NCBI RefSeq assembly: GCF_003026285.1
Contig: NZ_PYOD01000010.1
Location: forward strand, 1-64,000
Length of the DNA: 64,000 bases
Source of the DNA: Photobacterium profundum
Lineage (GTDB): Bacteria; Pseudomonadota; Gammaproteobacteria; Enterobacterales; Vibrionaceae
Direction: 5' to 3'
The position numbers and the translations under genes were made by a program. A model generated the notes under the pieces. It saw nothing but the letters and a program-made list of their open reading frames with translations. It ran no database searches and was not told where the DNA came from. The first letter of the stretch is position 1, and each line of letters starts with the position of its first letter. Positions 61,051 to 64,000 of this stretch are shown here, one piece after another.

Positions 61051-62307
61051 TTAAAATTCTTTTTTAAACCAGCCACTAATTCTAGTAAATAATCCCGAAA
61101 CTGAACGTTTAGGTTCTATATCACTATCATCAAATGCCTGACTGTCCTTTCCGTAATGCAGTAATCCTACTGCCGTTGCAAAATGCGGAGCCTGAACATA
61201 GTCAGTTAATCCATTGAGCTCTAAAGGTTTACCTATACGTACTTGATTACGGAAAACCCGTTCAGCACATTCAATCAAACCTTCCATTTGTGAAGCGCCG
61301 CCCGTAAGGACGATGCCTGCCGCCAAATGATGTTTAACACCCGCATCTCGCATTTGATCTTGTATATCTATGAGCTTCTGATTAACCAGCCCTAATAACT
61401 CACTGTACCGAGGCTCTATCACTTCCGCTAAGGTTTGGCTTTGTAAGCTACGTGATGGTCGACCGCCCACGCTGGGAACATCGACTTTTGCATCTTTACT
61501 CACCAACTCACTTAACGCACAACCGTATTTCACTTTAATTTCTTCAGCATCGCCCGGAGGAGTACCAAACGCATAAGCAATATCACTAGTAACAACATTG
61601 CCTGCATATGGAATCACTTCTGCATGACGTAATGCCCCACCAGACCACACAGCTAAATCCATTGTGCCGCCGCCAATATCCACAACACAAACGCCGAGTT
61701 CACGCTCATCAGGGGTTAGCACAGCATGGCTCGCCGCAAGGCCAGAGAAAATTAAGTGATCCACTTTTAGTCCACAACGCTCTACCGCTTTAACGATATT
61801 ACGCGCCATGTCATTGTGACAAGTGATCAAATGAACACTGGCTTCCATTCGAACTCCTGATAAACCAACTGGGTTTTTAATTCCCTCTTGATAATCAATA
61901 GCAAATTCCTGAGGAATTACATGTAAAGTTCGGTGTTCATCGCTAATTTTTACTGATTTCGCCGTATGAATGACATTATCAACGTCATCCTGAGTTACCT
62001 CTTTATCAGAAATAGGCACCATGCCTTTTTCTGTTTGGCAACTAATATGCTTACCTGATAACGACAAGTATACGGAAGATATCTGACAATCTGCCATTAA
62101 TTCGGCTTGATCGACCGCACGTTGAACAGATTTTACGACAGATTCAAGATCATTGACTCCACCTTTATCCATTCCCCGTGACGGGCTACTACCCACTCCG
62201 ATAACGTTCACATTGCCATCTGGAAGCACTTCCCCTACCAAAGCACATACTTTGGAGGTGCCGATATCAAGACCAACTATGAGTTTTTTATCTGCCGCCT
62301 TCGTCAT
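61051..62307 (-). CDS. ftsA: Cell division protein FtsA
   Basis: This 418-residue actin-like ATPase tethers FtsZ to the membrane. The nucleotide motifs LIVGLDIGTSKVCALVGE and VVDIGGGTMDLAV are present, and the C-terminus GLFTRISGWFKKEF forms the amphipathic membrane-targeting helix. It follows ftsQ by 15 nt. Confidence 0.97.
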   Translation of the reverse strand: MTKAADKKLIVGLDIGTSKVCALVGEVLPDGNVNVIGVGSSPSRGMDKGGVNDLESVVKSVQRAVDQAELMADCQISSVYLSLSGKHISCQTEKGMVPISDKEVTQDDVDNVIHTAKSVKISDEHRTLHVIPQEFAIDYQEGIKNPVGLSGVRMEASVHLITCHNDMARNIVKAVERCGLKVDHLIFSGLAASHAVLTPDERELGVCVVDIGGGTMDLAVWSGGALRHAEVIPYAGNVVTSDIAYAFGTPPGDAEEIKVKYGCALSELVSKDAKVDVPSVGGRPSRSLQSQTLAEVIEPRYSELLGLVNQKLIDIQDQMRDAGVKHHLAAGIVLTGGASQMEGLIECAERVFRNQVRIGKPLELNGLTDYVQAPHFATAVGLLHYGKDSQAFDDSDIEPKRSVSGLFTRISGWFKKEF

Positions 62308-62322
62308 TAGCGCACGCTCTTA

Positions 62323-63084
62323 TTATTGTTCTGGAACAATTTTCCAACCCACAGCTGCGCCAATATCATAGCGCAAATCTACGTAATCTATTTCTTTGCC
62401 TTGTTTTTCTAATTCAGGGTAAAGCCATATAAAACGTTCAAGTCGTTCGATTCGAGCTTCTCGACCAAGTTCTAGTCGAATACCATTTGTTAACCAAATA
62501 CGCCAAGCTCGACGTTCATTAAGTGCAAGAGTATCAATTTCAAAACCCGCACGTTGTAATCTGGGTTGCATTTCACGCAACACTTCAAGCTCTTCTTTAC
62601 TACTGCCTTCTGGACCTGCCAAGTGAACCAGCTGTAAATCAGCAACTTGTTGCGAATCTGCTTTAAATACACTTCCCTGTTGATTCACTAAATACTTACT
62701 ATTCCACACAGCAATTGGTTGGTGCTCAACAAGGTATACTTTTAATGTATCTGGCCACTGCTTTCGTACTGAGGCTTGTGCTACCCAAGGTAATGCCTCA
62801 AGTGCAGCTTGAATATCATCAACATCTTGTGTCATGAAGCTGCTTAGATGATCAAGATGCCATATCGCCTGACGTACATCGTCAGTCGTCAAATAATCCA
62901 AATCACCCTGAATAACCAGTTGTGACAAGGGTAAACGGTTTGCATCAGTCATCCAGTTCATCGTGGCACTAATCAGCCACACAGTGAAACCAATAACAAA
63001 AAGAAAAAACGCCAATCCCCCCCAGCGCTTCATTACAACCGAAGGTGAAAGGAAGCTTATTCTTTTTACGACTGCTTCAGTCAT
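62323..63084 (-). CDS. ftsQ: Cell division protein FtsQ
   Basis: A 253-residue bitopic protein: a cytosolic N-terminus of about 22 residues, one membrane helix (about 24-46), a POTRA domain (LSQLVIQGDLDYLTTDDVRQAI), then a beta domain ending in VDLRYDIGAAVGWK. It bridges FtsA/FtsZ and FtsB/FtsL at the division site. It is preceded by murC with 270 bp between and no ddlB. Confidence 0.95.
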   Translation of the reverse strand: MTEAVVKRISFLSPSVVMKRWGGLAFFLFVIGFTVWLISATMNWMTDANRLPLSQLVIQGDLDYLTTDDVRQAIWHLDHLSSFMTQDVDDIQAALEALPWVAQASVRKQWPDTLKVYLVEHQPIAVWNSKYLVNQQGSVFKADSQQVADLQLVHLAGPEGSSKEELEVLREMQPRLQRAGFEIDTLALNERRAWRIWLTNGIRLELGREARIERLERFIWLYPELEKQGKEIDYVDLRYDIGAAVGWKIVPEQ

Positions 63085-63354
63085 TATTAATTCGCTTACC
63101 TTTACCTATCGCAGAGGAGAATATTCCTCCAAAGCTTTAGCATAATGCTTTTTAGCCCTAACAAGCAAAGTTGGACGATTATACCGACCAACTCGTTGCT
63201 CTCCAACTGTTGTTACTACTTTTAGCCACAACAAATGAAATCAATTTCATTTTGATGATAATAACTATCTTACTATTGTTGGCAGAATAAACAAAAATAA
63301 TGCCAATTATCACAAAAAAATTCTGAAAGTTACCATCACCAATAGGTCAAATGA

Positions 63355-64000
63355 CTATTCTGCTCGCATTGCTGCGATATCTAACTGCAAGTCCGCCAAT
63401 TGACGGGCTATTTTGCCTACATCACCAGCACCTTGTGTCAGAAGTAAATCATCATTCTGAAGAATATTAGCTAATACTGATGGCAAATCGTCATGGGTTG
63501 GCACAAAAATAGGGTCAATCTTGCCACGTCCACGAATCGTTCGGCACAAAGATCGCCCATCGGCACCAGGAATTGCAACTTCTCCCGCAGAGTAGACATC
63601 TAACATCAGTAAAACGTCAACCTGTTCCAGTACATGCGCAAAGTCTTCATAAAGATCGCGAGTACGGCTATATCGATGAGGTTGAAAAATCATGACCAGA
63701 CGTTTCTTTTCCCAGCCCGCACGCGCAGCTTGAATCGTAACATCAACTTCACTTGGGTGATGACCATAGTCATCAACCAGCATCACACTGCCATTACCCG
63801 TATCAAACTCACCAAGGTGATCAAATCGACGTCCTGTGCCTTCAAATTCCAACAGTGCACGAATGATGGCATCATCATCAACACCTTCTTCGGTAGCAAC
63901 AGCAACCGCTGCGGTTGCATTCAGCGCATTATGCTTACCTGGAATATTTAACTTCACATTTAAGTCAGGCTTTCCTGCACGTACGATGGTGAAGTGCCCC
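63355..64000 (-). CDS. murC: UDP-N-acetylmuramate--L-alanine ligase, C-terminal part
   Basis: The last roughly 215 residues of MurC are seen; the gene runs off the right edge. The frame continues upstream to the window end ([18 protein letters not shown]). The motifs [17 protein letters not shown] and [10 protein letters not shown], then [11 protein letters not shown] and FQPHRYSRT belong to the Mur ligase middle and C-terminal domains. MurC adds L-alanine to UDP-MurNAc. No truncation is evident other than the edge. Confidence 0.95.
   Translation of the reverse strand, partial: GHFTIVRAGKPDLNVKLNIPGKHNALNATAAVAVATEEGVDDDAIIRALLEFEGTGRRFDHLGEFDTGNGSVMLVDDYGHHPSEVDVTIQAARAGWEKKRLVMIFQPHRYSRTRDLYEDFAHVLEQVDVLLMLDVYSAGEVAIPGADGRSLCRTIRGRGKIDPIFVPTHDDLPSVLANILQNDDLLLTQGAGDVGKIARQLADLQLDIAAMRAE

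Overview
The window looks like part of chromosome 1 of a Vibrionaceae bacterium, most likely Photobacterium or a close relative. The call rests on protein similarity, on the conserved block pdhR-aceE-aceF-lpd / ampD / nadC / pilABCD-coaE-zapD-yacG / mutT / secA / lpxC-ftsZ-ftsA-ftsQ-murC, and on a LuxR/HapR/LitR-type quorum-sensing regulator next to hpt and fbpABC. The genus is an inference. I see no prophage, insertion sequence, integron or CRISPR array. Almost every gene is a full-length, recognisable chromosomal gene; only tRNA-Phe (left edge) and murC (right edge) are cut, both by the window ends.

Layout. 1-290: the end of a tRNA operon (Phe, Asn, Thr) and its terminator. 543-1799: an HD-GYP cyclic-di-GMP phosphodiesterase. 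1897-7028 (minus): PBP1b (mrcB) and the helicase HrpB. 7091-13839 (plus): thpR, sfsA, dksA, gluQRS, pcnB, folK, panB, panC, much as in E. coli. 13943-17083: yadGH ABC exporter, carbonic anhydrase can, hpt. 17312-21892: litR and the Fur-controlled iron importer fbpABC. 22100-23722: glnK-amtB with a sigma-54-like promoter. 23911-28109: yacL, then a glycerate/sugar-diacid cluster (cdaR, GntP-type permease, garK) lying between yacL and acnB. 28338-38838: DoxX protein, acnB, a patatin outer-membrane protein, a chemoreceptor, and an exported LruC-domain protein with a small lipoprotein.

38929-46013 (minus): the pyruvate dehydrogenase operon with its repressor pdhR and two PdhR-type operators. 46345-48002: ampD and nadC, divergent. 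48332-54420 (plus): type IV pilus genes pilABCD, then coaE, zapD and yacG. 54511-57818 (minus): mutT and secA. 58173-58634 (plus): dciA, a DnaB-helicase loader. 58732-64000 (minus): the distal end of the division and cell-wall cluster (murC, ftsQ, ftsA, ftsZ, lpxC), without ddlB between murC and ftsQ.

The most informative non-coding observations are: pcnB appears to start at an AUC or AUU codon upstream of its first ordinary start codon; a probable Qrr small-RNA pairing site overlaps the litR ribosome-binding region; a perfect 26-bp palindrome lies between cdaR and the permease gene; two PdhR boxes lie upstream of pdhR; and a sigma-54-like promoter precedes glnK, with an NtrC-like site inside the neighbouring terminator. 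I did not find a clearly new multi-gene system. The least understood unit is the LruC protein plus lipoprotein pair at 36259-38838.
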